Source of the DNA: UBA1731 sp964440985
GTDB taxonomy: Bacteria > Verrucomicrobiota > Kiritimatiellia > RFP12 > UBA1067
Length of the DNA stretch: 64,000 bases
Assembly: GCA_964440985.1 (NCBI GenBank)
Contig: CAYTWE010000001.1
Coordinates: 1-64,000, forward strand
Direction: 5' to 3'
The number at the start of each line of letters is the position of its first letter. The first letter of the stretch is position 1. The translations under genes were made by a program, and so were the position numbers. Of the stretch, positions 53,332 through 63,340 are shown in pieces. The notes under the pieces were generated by a model. The model searched no databases. It was not told the DNA's origin and worked only from the letters and a program-made list of their open reading frames with translations.

Positions 53332-54254
53332 ACCAACGCTCCCTTGTACCCCATTTCAGAAAGCAGCCTGTCGTTCTTCATCCAGTTCTGCTCAACCTTA
53401 ACCCACAGCTCAAGGCGCACTTTCACGCCAAACATGTCTGAAAGCTCCGGTTCAGCGGCCTTTCGTGCGTACTTGAGCGTCCTGCCGCCTGATCCGATCA
53501 CCATGCCCTTCTGCGACGGCTTGTTTACGTAGATCGCAACATTCACATCCCAAACGCCGTTTCGCTCAGAGATGTCCTTGACGGCCACACCAATCTCGTG
53601 CGGGATCTCCTGGAACAGCCGCGCAAGCAGCTTCTCTCGCACGACATCAGCAATGGCAAGCTTGCGCGGGTAGTCCGTCACTATGTCATCATCGAAAAGC
53701 GCCGGGCCTGGCTCAGCCATGCCATACAGCGCATCGGCGAGAGCGGCAAGCCCTTCTCCCGTCTTCGCCGAAAGTTTAATCCATGTCGGAGACACCCCGC
53801 AATCCCTGTGCGCCGCAGCCCAGCTGTCGTGATACATTGTCTCGAAGAACGGACTCTTGTCGCACTGATTCAGGACGAAGATGCACTTTTCCGGCTTCTC
53901 GCGGGCTACACGCGCCATCCATCCTTCATCTTCCATCTGCGGCGCGTTTGATGCATCAAAAACGAGGCAAAGTATGTCCGTACCCGCACTTGACGCCCTG
54001 GCCATGCCGTTAAGCAGACGTCCAAGCGGACCTTCCGCCTTGTGAAGTCCGGGAGTGTCGACAAGCACCAGCTGCCCACGCGGATCGGAGACAATGCCGC
54101 GCACCGTGTTGCGCGTCGTCTGCTCGACGGGTGACACGATCGACACCTTCTCTCCGACAAGGGCGTTGACAAGCGTCGATTTGCCGGCATTTGTCCTGCC
54201 GACGATGCCCACAATCGCCGCTTTTTTCTCACAGTTTTCTTCTCTGCTGCCCAT
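53328..54254 (-). CDS. era: GTPase Era
   Basis: 308 residues. It aids 16S rRNA maturation and 30S assembly. G motifs: GRTNAGKST (G1), DTPGLH (G3), NQCDK in place of NKxD (G4) and SAKTGEG (G5). The KH domain has IYVNKPSQKGMVIGSGG. The G4 lysine is replaced by glutamine, a minor but real departure. It leads the operon, with an extended -10 promoter at 54285-54293. Confidence 0.95.
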   Translation of the reverse strand: MGSREENCEKKAAIVGIVGRTNAGKSTLVNALVGEKVSIVSPVEQTTRNTVRGIVSDPRGQLVLVDTPGLHKAEGPLGRLLNGMARASSAGTDILCLVFDASNAPQMEDEGWMARVAREKPEKCIFVLNQCDKSPFFETMYHDSWAAAHRDCGVSPTWIKLSAKTGEGLAALADALYGMAEPGPALFDDDIVTDYPRKLAIADVVREKLLARLFQEIPHEIGVAVKDISERNGVWDVNVAIYVNKPSQKGMVIGSGGRTLKYARKAAEPELSDMFGVKVRLELWVKVEQNWMKNDRLLSEMGYKGALV

Positions 54255-54284
54255 AGGCTGTCACCATTCTCCAAAACACTGGCG

Positions 54285-54293
54285 ATTATAGCA
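54285..54293 (-). promoter_or_regulatory. Extended -10 promoter of the era operon
   Basis: TGCTATAAT on the minus strand, just beyond the acpP terminator. The -35 area lies inside the terminator stem and has no consensus. The era ATG is 30 bases downstream. Confidence 0.6.
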
Positions 54294-54294
54294 C

Positions 54295-54331
54295 AAAAAA
54301 GAGACCTGCGCGGAGTGCGCGGCCTCTTTTT
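54295..54331. terminator. Bidirectional intrinsic terminator after acpP
   Basis: A GC-rich stem (GAGGCCGCGC / GCGCAGGTCTC on the minus strand) with a five-base loop, flanked by an A-run on the left and a T-run on the right, so it works on both strands. Confidence 0.85.
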
Positions 54332-54359
54332 CGCCCTTGCTGCTCAAGGATTTTGGCGG

Positions 54360-54617
54360 TTACGCCTGGGCGCCGTCACCATATCCCTTGGATGTGAGAT
54401 ACTCGATGACCTTGCCAACCGTGGTGAGCTTTTCAGCGTCCTCTTCGGGGATCGCCGCGCCGAATTCCTCTTCAAACGCCATAATGAGCTCGACGGAATC
54501 GAGGGAGTCTGCGCCGAGATCGTCGATGAACGACGCTTCGGACGTCACCTGCTCAGCGTTGACGCCGAGCTGATCCACGATAATCTCTCTGACGCGATCT
54601 TCAAGTTTACCTGCCAT
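54360..54617 (-). CDS. acpP: Acyl carrier protein
   Basis: 85 residues from the ATG at 54617. The phosphopantetheine serine is in DLGADSLDSVELIM. It carries growing acyl chains in fatty-acid synthesis. GGAGA lies about eleven bases upstream. It is a single-gene unit with its own promoter and terminator; fabF and fabG, its usual neighbours, are absent. Confidence 0.97.
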   Translation of the reverse strand: MAGKLEDRVREIIVDQLGVNAEQVTSEASFIDDLGADSLDSVELIMAFEEEFGAAIPEEDAEKLTTVGKVIEYLTSKGYGDGAQA

Positions 54618-54652
54618 AGTCTTTAAGTCTCCTTTTTGTTGGAACGCCTTGT

Positions 54653-54681
54653 AAGATACCAAATCCCAACCTTGAAATCAA
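54653..54681 (-). promoter_or_regulatory. Candidate promoter of acpP
   Basis: TTGATT (54676-54681) and TATCTT (54653-54658), spacer 17, 35 bases before the start codon. An inverted repeat TCAAGC-N9-GCTTGA overlaps the -35. Confidence 0.5.
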
Positions 54682-54732
54682 GCGAAATTGTTGCTTGACA
54701 AGTGACCCGAAATTGGCGTACGCAGTTCCACA

Positions 54733-56403
54733 TCATTCACGACAGTCCGGGGGGCCAGACACTTCGCGCACACCGGGTGGCGGCTTGACGGTCTTGACAA
54801 TCCTGTCGCCTTCACGCCGCCATTCGGCGACAATCGGCCCGTGCGGCGTCGGAACGCTACCTTTTGCGAAATCGACTGATGACGGCGGAACTGGTTCGAA
54901 CGCGAATGTCGCGTAGCCGGGCGAAAGCGGTCGCACTCCAAGCACATACGACGTAAGCAGCCCGGCGACCGCCGTATCCGGATGAGCCTCATCGCCCCAT
55001 CCGGGCATCGCCACATCCATGCACTCGTACGTCGTGCGGCATCCCTTCCACTCCGGAGATATCACCGTGAAGAAGCCATGCTCCTCTATCGACTTCAGCG
55101 CAAGGTCGCCAAATCCGAACTCAAAGCGTCCACGCGCCGACAGCGCCTGAAACTTGCCGTGCCAGTTGCGCGGAAGCGCTGAGGCAAGCGTGGCCGCCTC
55201 ACGTCTGTCGACGAAACGGACGGCAAGCGCAAGGGCATTCGCCTCAGTGGAGTATGTTCCATCCTCAATCGAGAACGCAAACGCCCGGCCGTCTTCGCAT
55301 CTGAAATCGCGTTTCGTCACAGAGGCGATGCGTTCCGCCTCACTTCGCCAAATCTTCGCATCCGCATCATGCCCCAACCACTCCGCAATCTCCGCAGAGT
55401 CGGAAAGCGCCTTCCAAAGCAGGATTTGCATATAGCTGCGGCGATGTAGCGACGTTGCGCCGAACCGGAGAGCCCCTGCGTTCTTGCAAGTCTCCTTCCG
55501 CTGAATGAACACCCCGTCGCGCACATTGCGCAGGAGATATCCGATTAGGCGCCGCAAATTCGGAAACAGATCGCGCATCAGCGCCATATCGCCGGTGTAC
55601 AGCGCATAGTTGCGCATCACCGGCGCAAACCACGCGGCGAATTCATCCGACGCAAACGGTCCGTATTCGCCCGATGCCGGCGACACTTTCGCCTCAGGGT
55701 ACGGACAGGCCTGAACATAGCCTTCCGGCGTCTGCGCCAGCGCAAGCATTCGCAATGAACCCGGCATATACGGCGAATCGGATGCATACGCCGCGTACAT
55801 GTTGAGATCCGCCCACCAGAGATCGCCGCTCCACACAAGCCTGTCGCGCTTTGCGCCATCAGAAAGATACGCGCACAGCGTCTCCTCGCCGCGCTTCGGT
55901 ATGGCAGCAAGCTGACATGTGCGCACACTTGCGCGCCACAGCGCATTCAGACGTTCATCTGAGCAGGAAAACGAGCCTTCAACCGGCTCTTCCGAATACG
56001 TGCATCTGTTCTCGAACCTGAAATCATCAATGTCAACGGACGCGCCTGGCGTATCTACGGCCACGCGCACATAGCGGACAAGCCCTTGCTGGAATCTCGC
56101 CCTGCATACGCCACCCGTCGTCACCGTGAACAGCTCAAAGCGGTCGGTAGATGACGGCGGAATCGGCAGCGGCACATCCTTGCCAAGATAATCCGCACGT
56201 GTATCGTCCCAGAAGTCGCCCCTCTCCGTCATGCGATCAGGATGGTTGGCGTACGATATGCGCACAACCGCGCCTGACGCCCCGACAGTCACGGGCGACG
56301 CCTTGAACACTGCATAGCCTGCGGTTGCATCAGGGCCGAAATCAATGATATGCGGATGCCCATGCGACACCAGCGCTGCCAACAACAATCCTCCACAAAA
56401 CAC
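54733..56403 (-). CDS. GH78 alpha-L-rhamnosidase, exported
   Basis: 556 residues with a GTG start; GGAGGA lies upstream. A short hydrophobic leader (GGLLLAALVSHG) suggests export. A beta-sandwich of about 130 residues precedes the (alpha/alpha)6 catalytic domain, with DGAKRDRLVWSGDLWW near 180-195 and a C-terminal sandwich opening LLTSYVLGVRPLSPGY. The second catalytic glutamate is probably in the TTYECMD segment. It would remove terminal rhamnose. Last of four genes in the catabolic operon, 13 bases after the phosphoesterase. Confidence 0.8.
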   Translation of the reverse strand: MFCGGLLLAALVSHGHPHIIDFGPDATAGYAVFKASPVTVGASGAVVRISYANHPDRMTERGDFWDDTRADYLGKDVPLPIPPSSTDRFELFTVTTGGVCRARFQQGLVRYVRVAVDTPGASVDIDDFRFENRCTYSEEPVEGSFSCSDERLNALWRASVRTCQLAAIPKRGEETLCAYLSDGAKRDRLVWSGDLWWADLNMYAAYASDSPYMPGSLRMLALAQTPEGYVQACPYPEAKVSPASGEYGPFASDEFAAWFAPVMRNYALYTGDMALMRDLFPNLRRLIGYLLRNVRDGVFIQRKETCKNAGALRFGATSLHRRSYMQILLWKALSDSAEIAEWLGHDADAKIWRSEAERIASVTKRDFRCEDGRAFAFSIEDGTYSTEANALALAVRFVDRREAATLASALPRNWHGKFQALSARGRFEFGFGDLALKSIEEHGFFTVISPEWKGCRTTYECMDVAMPGWGDEAHPDTAVAGLLTSYVLGVRPLSPGYATFAFEPVPPSSVDFAKGSVPTPHGPIVAEWRREGDRIVKTVKPPPGVREVSGPPDCRE

Positions 56404-56416
56404 GACATCCTCCGTT

Positions 56417-58009
56417 TCAGTTTATGGCAACGTCCAACGTCGTCCCCTTCGTGAATGCGTACTGGAAGCGTCCGTTGTCCGATGCGACAAATGATTTCCC
56501 GGTGGCGGGAGCGAACACGCCAAGAAGGTTCTGCGTATACAGAAACGCAGACTCCCTGAACGCATAGGTGCTCCACTCATGTCTTGGCTTCGCGAGCGGA
56601 TTCGCGCATGGCGCATCCTCCGGCGACATCCCCGGCATGAAAAACGGCCTTGCGAGAAGCAGCACAACACCTTCACCCTTCGCCGCCTCACATCTGAAAT
56701 ACGCATCCTGCCCGTTATCCACATCGTGTCCGGAATTGTCTATCCACACGAAGCGTACGCCATCCTCCACCCACGCCGCCATGCGCTCCCGCCTGACGAA
56801 ATCCCCTGGCCGGAGACGAAGTCTGCGCGGACGCGGATACGACGAGGAAACGATGCGAACCGCCGCCCCCTCCACGGCAAACGACTTCGCGCCACGGCAA
56901 CGCGACGGGAACACGCGATCACACTGTTCGCCGCCGCATCCGATGCGAAACACCTTCGTCTGGCTTCGGTAGGGCTTGACGGCAACAACGTCAATCAGCA
57001 TCGACGCCGCAAGATTGATGCGGTTGAAACGATACATCGGCCGCAGGTTCTCCGGCCCGTTCAATCCATAGCTCTGCGTGATGACGTGCCGTACGCCGTT
57101 CTCCATCACATCGGCATCTAAATGCGCATGGCCGGCAAACGAACCCGCAATCCTGATGCGCCCTGTCTTTGCGTGGCGTTCAACGACGGCAAGCGCATCC
57201 GCAAGTCCGGGCGTAGTGCACGGCTCCGCGCTTGACCGCCAAAGGCCAAGATACGGATGCAGCGTCGCGTGAGAAAGGATAACCGCAGTCCAGCCATCCT
57301 TCAACTCTCCAAGGCTCCTGTCAAGGAAATCGACCTGACGCTGCGTCACGCCTACCCACGTCTTCCCCTTGGTGTTCCCGACGTTCAATTCAGACGTGTT
57401 GAGAAATATCACGCGGGTCATCTTGCGCGGGAAATCCCACAGGCCGTATCCGTCCACTGCATAGCGAAAACCCGAAGCGGACTCAAGCGCTGAATTGAAG
57501 AACCGGAAATAGTCGTCGGACGACTGGTGCCAGATGACGTTTCCGAGGTCGTGATTCCCGACAACATGAAGCGACGGAACCGAGAACGTGCCGTATATGC
57601 GCCTCTCGCAATCCATTACCGCCCTTCCGAACGCCTCCGGCTCATCCTTCCACGTCTTCCTTCCGCGATCAAGACCTATGTCGCCGAGATTGGCGATGAA
57701 GTCGGCGCCGAAGATTTTTGCCGCCGCATCTAAGGCATACTGGTGCACCATCCCGTCGCCCCAGTCCGGCGATCCGCCAAGCGACACGGTACCGGAATGG
57801 ACATCGCTGACAACCGGGAACACAAGTGTCTCGTCAGCCCCTTTCCATTCGCAGAACCTTGCCTTCGCAAGCCTTATCTCACGCATCATCCAGTCGGGAA
57901 TCGCGGGAGCGGCAGGCTTCCCTGCTTGCGATGCCAAAGCATTGGAGCCGAGCGCGACCGCCGCACCGGCGCCGGCCATCCCGATAACGGCCCTTCTTGT
58001 CATGTTCAT
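56417..58009 (-). CDS. Tat-exported calcineurin-like phosphoesterase
   Basis: 530 residues from the ATG at 58009, overlapping the GH123-like stop (ATGA). The leader MNMTRRAVIGMAGAGAA is Tat type. Metallophosphatase motifs: FPVVSDVHSG (D69, H71), NLGDIGLDRG, VVGNHDLGN, ILSHATLH and FAGHAHLD, a complete two-metal site. The C-terminal 200 residues form a beta-rich domain of unknown role. It may hydrolyse phosphoesters on the glycans attacked by the operon, or act as a phosphatase or nuclease; the substrate is not visible. Confidence 0.75.
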   Translation of the reverse strand: MNMTRRAVIGMAGAGAAVALGSNALASQAGKPAAPAIPDWMMREIRLAKARFCEWKGADETLVFPVVSDVHSGTVSLGGSPDWGDGMVHQYALDAAAKIFGADFIANLGDIGLDRGRKTWKDEPEAFGRAVMDCERRIYGTFSVPSLHVVGNHDLGNVIWHQSSDDYFRFFNSALESASGFRYAVDGYGLWDFPRKMTRVIFLNTSELNVGNTKGKTWVGVTQRQVDFLDRSLGELKDGWTAVILSHATLHPYLGLWRSSAEPCTTPGLADALAVVERHAKTGRIRIAGSFAGHAHLDADVMENGVRHVITQSYGLNGPENLRPMYRFNRINLAASMLIDVVAVKPYRSQTKVFRIGCGGEQCDRVFPSRCRGAKSFAVEGAAVRIVSSSYPRPRRLRLRPGDFVRRERMAAWVEDGVRFVWIDNSGHDVDNGQDAYFRCEAAKGEGVVLLLARPFFMPGMSPEDAPCANPLAKPRHEWSTYAFRESAFLYTQNLLGVFAPATGKSFVASDNGRFQYAFTKGTTLDVAIN

Positions 58010-60189
58010 TTCCGGACATCCTTTCCGCAAGCGTTTCCGAGAATTATACCGGCAAGCCGCTCACGCGCCTTGCGTACCGCTTCCGGATTGCGCGTGAAGT
58101 CGGTCATCGAGCGGATGAGCGTTTTCGATATTTCCTTTACGGCTGCCGGATCTTTCGCGGCGGCCATCACAAGATAATCGTAGTCCTCCGAGCCGTCGCG
58201 CAGATTCGCCAGGCGGATTGACGGCAGGATGCCATTCTTTCCGGGATATGCAAGCACCCCGTCCCCAGGCGCCTGAAGTCCGCTCCATGTATTCCATGCG
58301 GGGAACCACACATCCCGCTCATCAAGTTTCGGCTGGCTGCCGCTCCAGTAGTTTACGTTCCAGAAGAGAAACCCGTCTGAGCGATACAGATGCGTGAACC
58401 ACGGGATGAGCCGCCCCTCCACCGTCGGATTCTCGTATGACGAGAAGTTGCAGTACGGATGGAACGGAGAGCAGCACGTGTACCACCAGACCTGACGCCC
58501 CATCCTGCGAAGCTCATCCGAGACGTCTTCGCGATAGATTGCGGTGAGAGGGGTGTGCCAGTCCGTTGCGGTCCAGAACGGAGAGACCTTGTCAGGATGC
58601 TGAACGCGATCTCTGTACATGTACGCGCTCGTGATGAGCGGCAGATCGGGATATACACCCTTAAGTCTTCTCCACATCCTGTCGATGCCCTCGTAATAAT
58701 CTGCTTCACGCTCGTCAAAACCGTAGATGCAGCATCCGTCAAGAAGGTTCCTTTTTCTGAGTTCCGCAACATACGGCGTTAACGTGTTTGTCACGTACGT
58801 AAAAAACCCCTCCGAGAACACATCCTTCTTGGAGCCGTACACCACCCACGCCTGCCCCTTCGGCGGTGGCGGCGCAAGGTTGAGCAGGTTCACGTGCCGC
58901 TGCCCACGCGACTTGGCGTATGCGATATCCTCGATATCCGGAGGTGACGTGCGCGATATGTCAGTCCAGTCAAGCCTGTGGTCAAGCATCATGTCCATCG
59001 CCTCGCGACGCCGAACCTCAAACGATTCGGGGTAATGCCGCTTGATGAAACCATCCATGCAAGCGAACATCGCCGGAAAGGAAAACATCTTCGGAAGCGC
59101 AAAATTCCACACCTCCACGGCAACCGGAACCGTCTGCGAAAAACCGTCAGCGGCAACGAACTTCGCTTCGCACCTGTACGTCCCCGGCTTGGCGTCGCGT
59201 CCGGCGAAAACGGTAAGCCAGATGCCTTGCGTCGCTCCTTTCCTGACATCAACCGGCGCGGCAGGCAGCAGCACCTCCGGAATCCACTTCTCGTGAGGAT
59301 CAACGCCGCAAGGATGCGGCGCATACTCCGGACGGCGGGCAAGGTATCCCAACCGTTCCCACGAAATCGTGCCGTTGAGACGGTTCCCGGACGCATCCAC
59401 CAGCGGCGTCAACTCTACGTTCAGCTCCTTCAGTTCACGCTCCGCACCTGTCGTGACAAGCACCTGCGCCGATTCGCGCTCGCCCTTCGCCAATCGCAGA
59501 CACACGCTTGCCGGCGTTCGCCTGTCCTCATCCGCTGGGAACGTAAGCGGCGTCACCTTGCGCATTGAATCAGCCGTCCAGAGGCACACGCCATCCGGCG
59601 GCAAAGACGACACCGGCCCACATTTCGCCGCCCCGTCCGCAATCGGCTCATAGACAAACCTGCCAGCAGAGTGAAGCGACCTGGCGGGATACGTCACAAG
59701 CATCTCATCGCTCTCAGAGAACGGCCGTCCCGTCATGCGCCGCGCAGACAGCTGTACATGTCCGGGATCGCGACGCTCAAGGAACACATTGCGGAAAAGA
59801 ACCTCGCCGCCCGGCGCAAACGGGTCGCGGTAGAGGGCATAGAGCTTGATTTTCCGGACCGGAGAGCCGGGATAGTGCACAGATCCGGATTTCTCCCAGC
59901 CGTGCGTCCCCTCGGTGAACGTCGCAAGCAGTTTGTACGTAAACGTGCCGTCAGCGTGCTCGACATCCACATAGAGACAGTACTCCTTCGCGCAGGCATT
60001 CACCGCCTTCGATTCGCCGCCGAACCATATCGGTGAGCAGTCAGGAGATTCATACGTCCGTTCAATCACCGCCTTGGTGACTGATGGAGCAAAGGTTGCC
60101 GCAGAATCCGAAGCGATGCCGGACAGTGCTGCAGCTGCGGCAAGCGCGACAACGGCCGTCATCGTCTTCATATTGCAGCAACCCTTCAT
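58006..60189 (-). CDS. Exported GH123-like protein (DUF4091 type)
   Basis: 727 residues. The ATG at 60189 overlaps the upstream stop; MKTMTAVV at 60171 is the alternative. A signal peptide is followed by a beta-sandwich (to about residue 390) and a TIM-barrel of the GH123 type: CCIYGFDEREADYY near 485-498 holds the adjacent Asp-Glu pair used in substrate-assisted catalysis, and the C-terminus has LAYPGKNGILPSIRL and DGSEDYDYL, the DUF4091 hallmark. Known GH123 enzymes release beta-linked GalNAc from glycosphingolipids, so host glycans are a plausible target. DUF4091 proteins include many uncharacterised members, so activity is uncertain. Confidence 0.72.
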   Translation of the reverse strand: MKGCCNMKTMTAVVALAAAAALSGIASDSAATFAPSVTKAVIERTYESPDCSPIWFGGESKAVNACAKEYCLYVDVEHADGTFTYKLLATFTEGTHGWEKSGSVHYPGSPVRKIKLYALYRDPFAPGGEVLFRNVFLERRDPGHVQLSARRMTGRPFSESDEMLVTYPARSLHSAGRFVYEPIADGAAKCGPVSSLPPDGVCLWTADSMRKVTPLTFPADEDRRTPASVCLRLAKGERESAQVLVTTGAERELKELNVELTPLVDASGNRLNGTISWERLGYLARRPEYAPHPCGVDPHEKWIPEVLLPAAPVDVRKGATQGIWLTVFAGRDAKPGTYRCEAKFVAADGFSQTVPVAVEVWNFALPKMFSFPAMFACMDGFIKRHYPESFEVRRREAMDMMLDHRLDWTDISRTSPPDIEDIAYAKSRGQRHVNLLNLAPPPPKGQAWVVYGSKKDVFSEGFFTYVTNTLTPYVAELRKRNLLDGCCIYGFDEREADYYEGIDRMWRRLKGVYPDLPLITSAYMYRDRVQHPDKVSPFWTATDWHTPLTAIYREDVSDELRRMGRQVWWYTCCSPFHPYCNFSSYENPTVEGRLIPWFTHLYRSDGFLFWNVNYWSGSQPKLDERDVWFPAWNTWSGLQAPGDGVLAYPGKNGILPSIRLANLRDGSEDYDYLVMAAAKDPAAVKEISKTLIRSMTDFTRNPEAVRKARERLAGIILGNACGKDVRK

Positions 60190-63100
60190 CTTACGACAAC
60201 CACTGTGCCAAGTCTGCCGTACCCGATGCGGAGACGCTTGTCTGAAACGAAAATCCTCCAGCCGTCATCGAGCGCTCCATCTGAATCGAGTTTAAGCGCA
60301 CCATTGCATTTGATCGTCCCGGCAGTTGTGAGGATTGTGAACCGCTCCGTTCGCCTCTTGGCAAGAAGTTCCGCGTTCCCGATCTTCACGGTTGCACCTG
60401 ATTCAATCTCAATGTTTCCTGAGAGCGCAAGGTCAAGCGTCTTACCGGCGATGAATTCAGCAGCATCGAACCCCAAGGCCGCCGTTTGAACGGCAGCGGC
60501 ATGGACTGTTCCGAATCCGGAAAGGCCAACGAGTTTGACTGAGGCAAGCTTGTCTGACGTGAGACCTCCGTTTCCGAACCGGCACACGCCACCATCCATC
60601 ACAAGCGGTGAATTTGTCGGATAATGCCATCCGGCAGACCAATACTGAACCGTCGCGCCGGAAGATATTGTCGTCGCACCGCGATAGTCCGATTCCTGTT
60701 CCGCATTCGAGGCAATAGTGAGCGTACCGTCTCCGCAATAGCGAACGCCGCCGCTTCTGTCGTTGTCGGCAAGACAGTCCGTAATCGCAATCTCGGTATC
60801 CTGCGTCCGTCCGCCTCGACGCAGAATGGCCTTTGCCCAGGTGTAGTCGCATCCGGGGGACGTCACGACGATGTTCGTTATCAGCCCCGCATTCTCATCG
60901 AACTGCGCAAACGCGGAGGCGCCCCATCCATCGCCCTCTACCTCGATTAGCGGCGATGCCGTGAACTCCCACGCCCCGACATCAGGCACGGGAATCGCCC
61001 TTACGCCCTTCCCCGTGGGCGACTTGAACGCCTTGCGCAGTGTGCCGCCGCCGGAACCGCCTGACGGCAGAGACAGATCGAAGTTTGCTCCGCCACCGAA
61101 AACCGTCATCCGGGTAATCCTGTTGCCGGCCATCTCTGAACCGGCACCCTGAAACTGCAGCGTCCCGCCGTTGAAGTTGAGGTAGACGCGGTTGTCAGCA
61201 ACGCGGAAGGAAGCCATGTTGTTCTGTATCTGCGTAGAGTTTGTGATGGCTGCGCCATTCAAGAGCGATGCGGGAGAAAGCATGACGCCACCGTTCAGGT
61301 TGATGATCGATACGGAGTTCGAGCCGCATCCGAGATTTAGGTTCGACATCGACACGGCGGCATTTCCGTCGATTGTCAATGCACTGCGCGCATTCGCCGT
61401 ATTCCCGGCCTGCCCCCACACGATGAACGGCATGTCAATGCGGAGGAATTTCGCTTCAGCATTTCCGCCGATGTACATGTGCGCCTTTCCGCCATGGCTT
61501 CCGATTCCCACGCCGCCGTTTGCGGTGTGATCGAACAGTCCGCCGGTCATGTCGAATGTTGCGCACCCGGTGGACGTATGTCCGAAGCAGACCCAGTTGT
61601 TCGAACGCCAGCGGCCATCGCGCATCAGTACGCATCCGCCGATGTGGTCGCCCACCATGCCGTACGGCCAGTATCCGGAGGCGTATTCAACCCAATAGTC
61701 TCCACCGTCAATCACAAACGTCCCTTGGCTGTATATGGAATCGCCCGACGAAAACGTCGAATCGTCAACGCTGTATACGCCGTTTGATATTATGCCGCCA
61801 TTTTCAAGACGGAGAATTCCCCGCGAAGCGACGGTGTTGTTTGTGCTGTTTCTTCCGAGGAGTATTCCATGCGCCCCATTCACGGACATTGGTTTGCCGA
61901 GATCGAGCACACCGCCGTCCTCCACGGTAAGCCGTGCGACTTCAGGATACGGAGAACCTATCATGTAGCAGGTCTTTTCAAGCAGGGTATACGACCCAAC
62001 GGCAAAGCCATTGGAGGCTGACTCGTCCATTATCAGGCTTATCCGCGGGTCGCCAGCGGACTCTTTTGCGCGAAACGCCGCAGGATAGTGCGCGTGATAG
62101 TACATGACTGCGGCGGCATCGTCCTTCCCGCTTGGCGATACGGTGATGAACGTACCCAGCCCGTCTGCACTCGAAAGGTAGGAGCTCGTGAATGTACCGT
62201 TCGTGAAACTCGGCATGACGGCGGAGACCGACGTGGCATAGAGACACCCCTGGTAGTTGTTGATGTTCATGATGGTGTTGCCGGGGTTGTCGAGCACAAG
62301 ATAGTTGTCGCGGCAACGTATGGTGCCCTCGCCTGATACGATGCCTGATATCGTACACGCCAATGTTCCATCGGAATTGCTGCCGTCAGTGCCTGGGTGC
62401 CAAGCGAGTGTCGCACCTTTCGCAATCTCGACCGGTCCGGACCATCCGCGCTCCGCCTTGGGCCATTTATCCGCCCATGTGGAACACGCCCATTGCACAG
62501 ACACCCCTTCCTCAATCGCGAGACGCCAGGTCATGACAGACCGGGCATTGTTCGCGATGCGCCACTGGCACGATGACTTGAACGTAAGCGAATGTTCGTC
62601 GCCACCGGGGAAACTCGTGTTCTCTGTCACGAAGTAAAGCCCTTTGTCAATGACCATGCTGCCGGGGTTGACTATCAGGTTCGGCATTGATGTATAAAAG
62701 TGGATGCTGTTCATCACGCCATTCCCGCACAGGGTGAGCGTATGGCCGTTCATGTCTATGGATTGACTTCCACCCGTGGCGAACACCTCGGACTTCGACG
62801 ACGCGCCGCCCCAGGTTGCATCGCCTGACAACTTCCATGAAACGTTCTTGTGCGTCCAGTTGCCGCCGATGACGCGCACCGCGCTTTCACCATCAACGCC
62901 GCTGCCCTCGAATTCAATCTTGCCGCAGAGGAGATCTGAATCAGAAAGCGCCGCACCGTCTATTTCAAGCGTGGCGCCATCCGCCACGATTGCGCCGCGC
63001 GCAGCGGCGGAGCCTAACGCACCGGTGTGCGCAACGCGGAGATAGCCTTCATCGACCTTTACCGCTCCGCTCCAGGACGCATCAAACAGCCCGCCGGATA

Positions 63101-63308
63101 TGACGAGACGTCCCCGCCCTTTCTTCACGAGATTGTCAGCTGCTCCAAGTCCTGCGACATCCGCCGCCGAAAGCGTTCTGTCCGCATCGCCTTCGTCCAC
63201 CATGACGGTCACGTCGGCAACGGCAATGCCGCCGAGAGCGCACAGAGCACAGAGCATGGCTTTCGGCAGCAAACTGTTTTTTGAACGGCACACTGATCCA
63301 TTTTCCAT
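60186..63308 (-). CDS. Exported beta-strand-repeat surface protein (operon leader)
   Basis: 1040 residues from the ATG at 63308, seven bases after GGAGG; the signal peptide includes LLPKAMLCALCALGG. Beta-helix-like repeats run through it (VKKGRGRLVISGG, LRLENGGIISNG, TFDMTGGLFDHT). Near residues 785-825 it has the module with GDGWGASAFAQFDE ... SPGCDYTWAKA shared with the giant protein at 12510. It ends GRLGTVVVVR. No barrel or sorting domain is recognised. It overlaps the GH123-like gene by four bases, so its product and the enzymes are made together; it may be the operon's glycan-binding or scaffold component. Confidence 0.7.
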   Translation of the reverse strand: MENGSVCRSKNSLLPKAMLCALCALGGIAVADVTVMVDEGDADRTLSAADVAGLGAADNLVKKGRGRLVISGGLFDASWSGAVKVDEGYLRVAHTGALGSAAARGAIVADGATLEIDGAALSDSDLLCGKIEFEGSGVDGESAVRVIGGNWTHKNVSWKLSGDATWGGASSKSEVFATGGSQSIDMNGHTLTLCGNGVMNSIHFYTSMPNLIVNPGSMVIDKGLYFVTENTSFPGGDEHSLTFKSSCQWRIANNARSVMTWRLAIEEGVSVQWACSTWADKWPKAERGWSGPVEIAKGATLAWHPGTDGSNSDGTLACTISGIVSGEGTIRCRDNYLVLDNPGNTIMNINNYQGCLYATSVSAVMPSFTNGTFTSSYLSSADGLGTFITVSPSGKDDAAAVMYYHAHYPAAFRAKESAGDPRISLIMDESASNGFAVGSYTLLEKTCYMIGSPYPEVARLTVEDGGVLDLGKPMSVNGAHGILLGRNSTNNTVASRGILRLENGGIISNGVYSVDDSTFSSGDSIYSQGTFVIDGGDYWVEYASGYWPYGMVGDHIGGCVLMRDGRWRSNNWVCFGHTSTGCATFDMTGGLFDHTANGGVGIGSHGGKAHMYIGGNAEAKFLRIDMPFIVWGQAGNTANARSALTIDGNAAVSMSNLNLGCGSNSVSIINLNGGVMLSPASLLNGAAITNSTQIQNNMASFRVADNRVYLNFNGGTLQFQGAGSEMAGNRITRMTVFGGGANFDLSLPSGGSGGGTLRKAFKSPTGKGVRAIPVPDVGAWEFTASPLIEVEGDGWGASAFAQFDENAGLITNIVVTSPGCDYTWAKAILRRGGRTQDTEIAITDCLADNDRSGGVRYCGDGTLTIASNAEQESDYRGATTISSGATVQYWSAGWHYPTNSPLVMDGGVCRFGNGGLTSDKLASVKLVGLSGFGTVHAAAVQTAALGFDAAEFIAGKTLDLALSGNIEIESGATVKIGNAELLAKRRTERFTILTTAGTIKCNGALKLDSDGALDDGWRIFVSDKRLRIGYGRLGTVVVVR

Positions 63309-63320
63309 TTGGACACCTCC

Positions 63321-63338
63321 CATTTTCTCCAATGGGCT
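63321..63338 (-). promoter_or_regulatory. Hairpin next to the ribosome-binding site of the operon leader
   Basis: CCCATT-N6-AATGGG (minus strand), whose last bases are followed directly by AGG of the Shine-Dalgarno sequence. It could mask or expose ribosome binding. Confidence 0.4.
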
Positions 63339-63340
63339 TT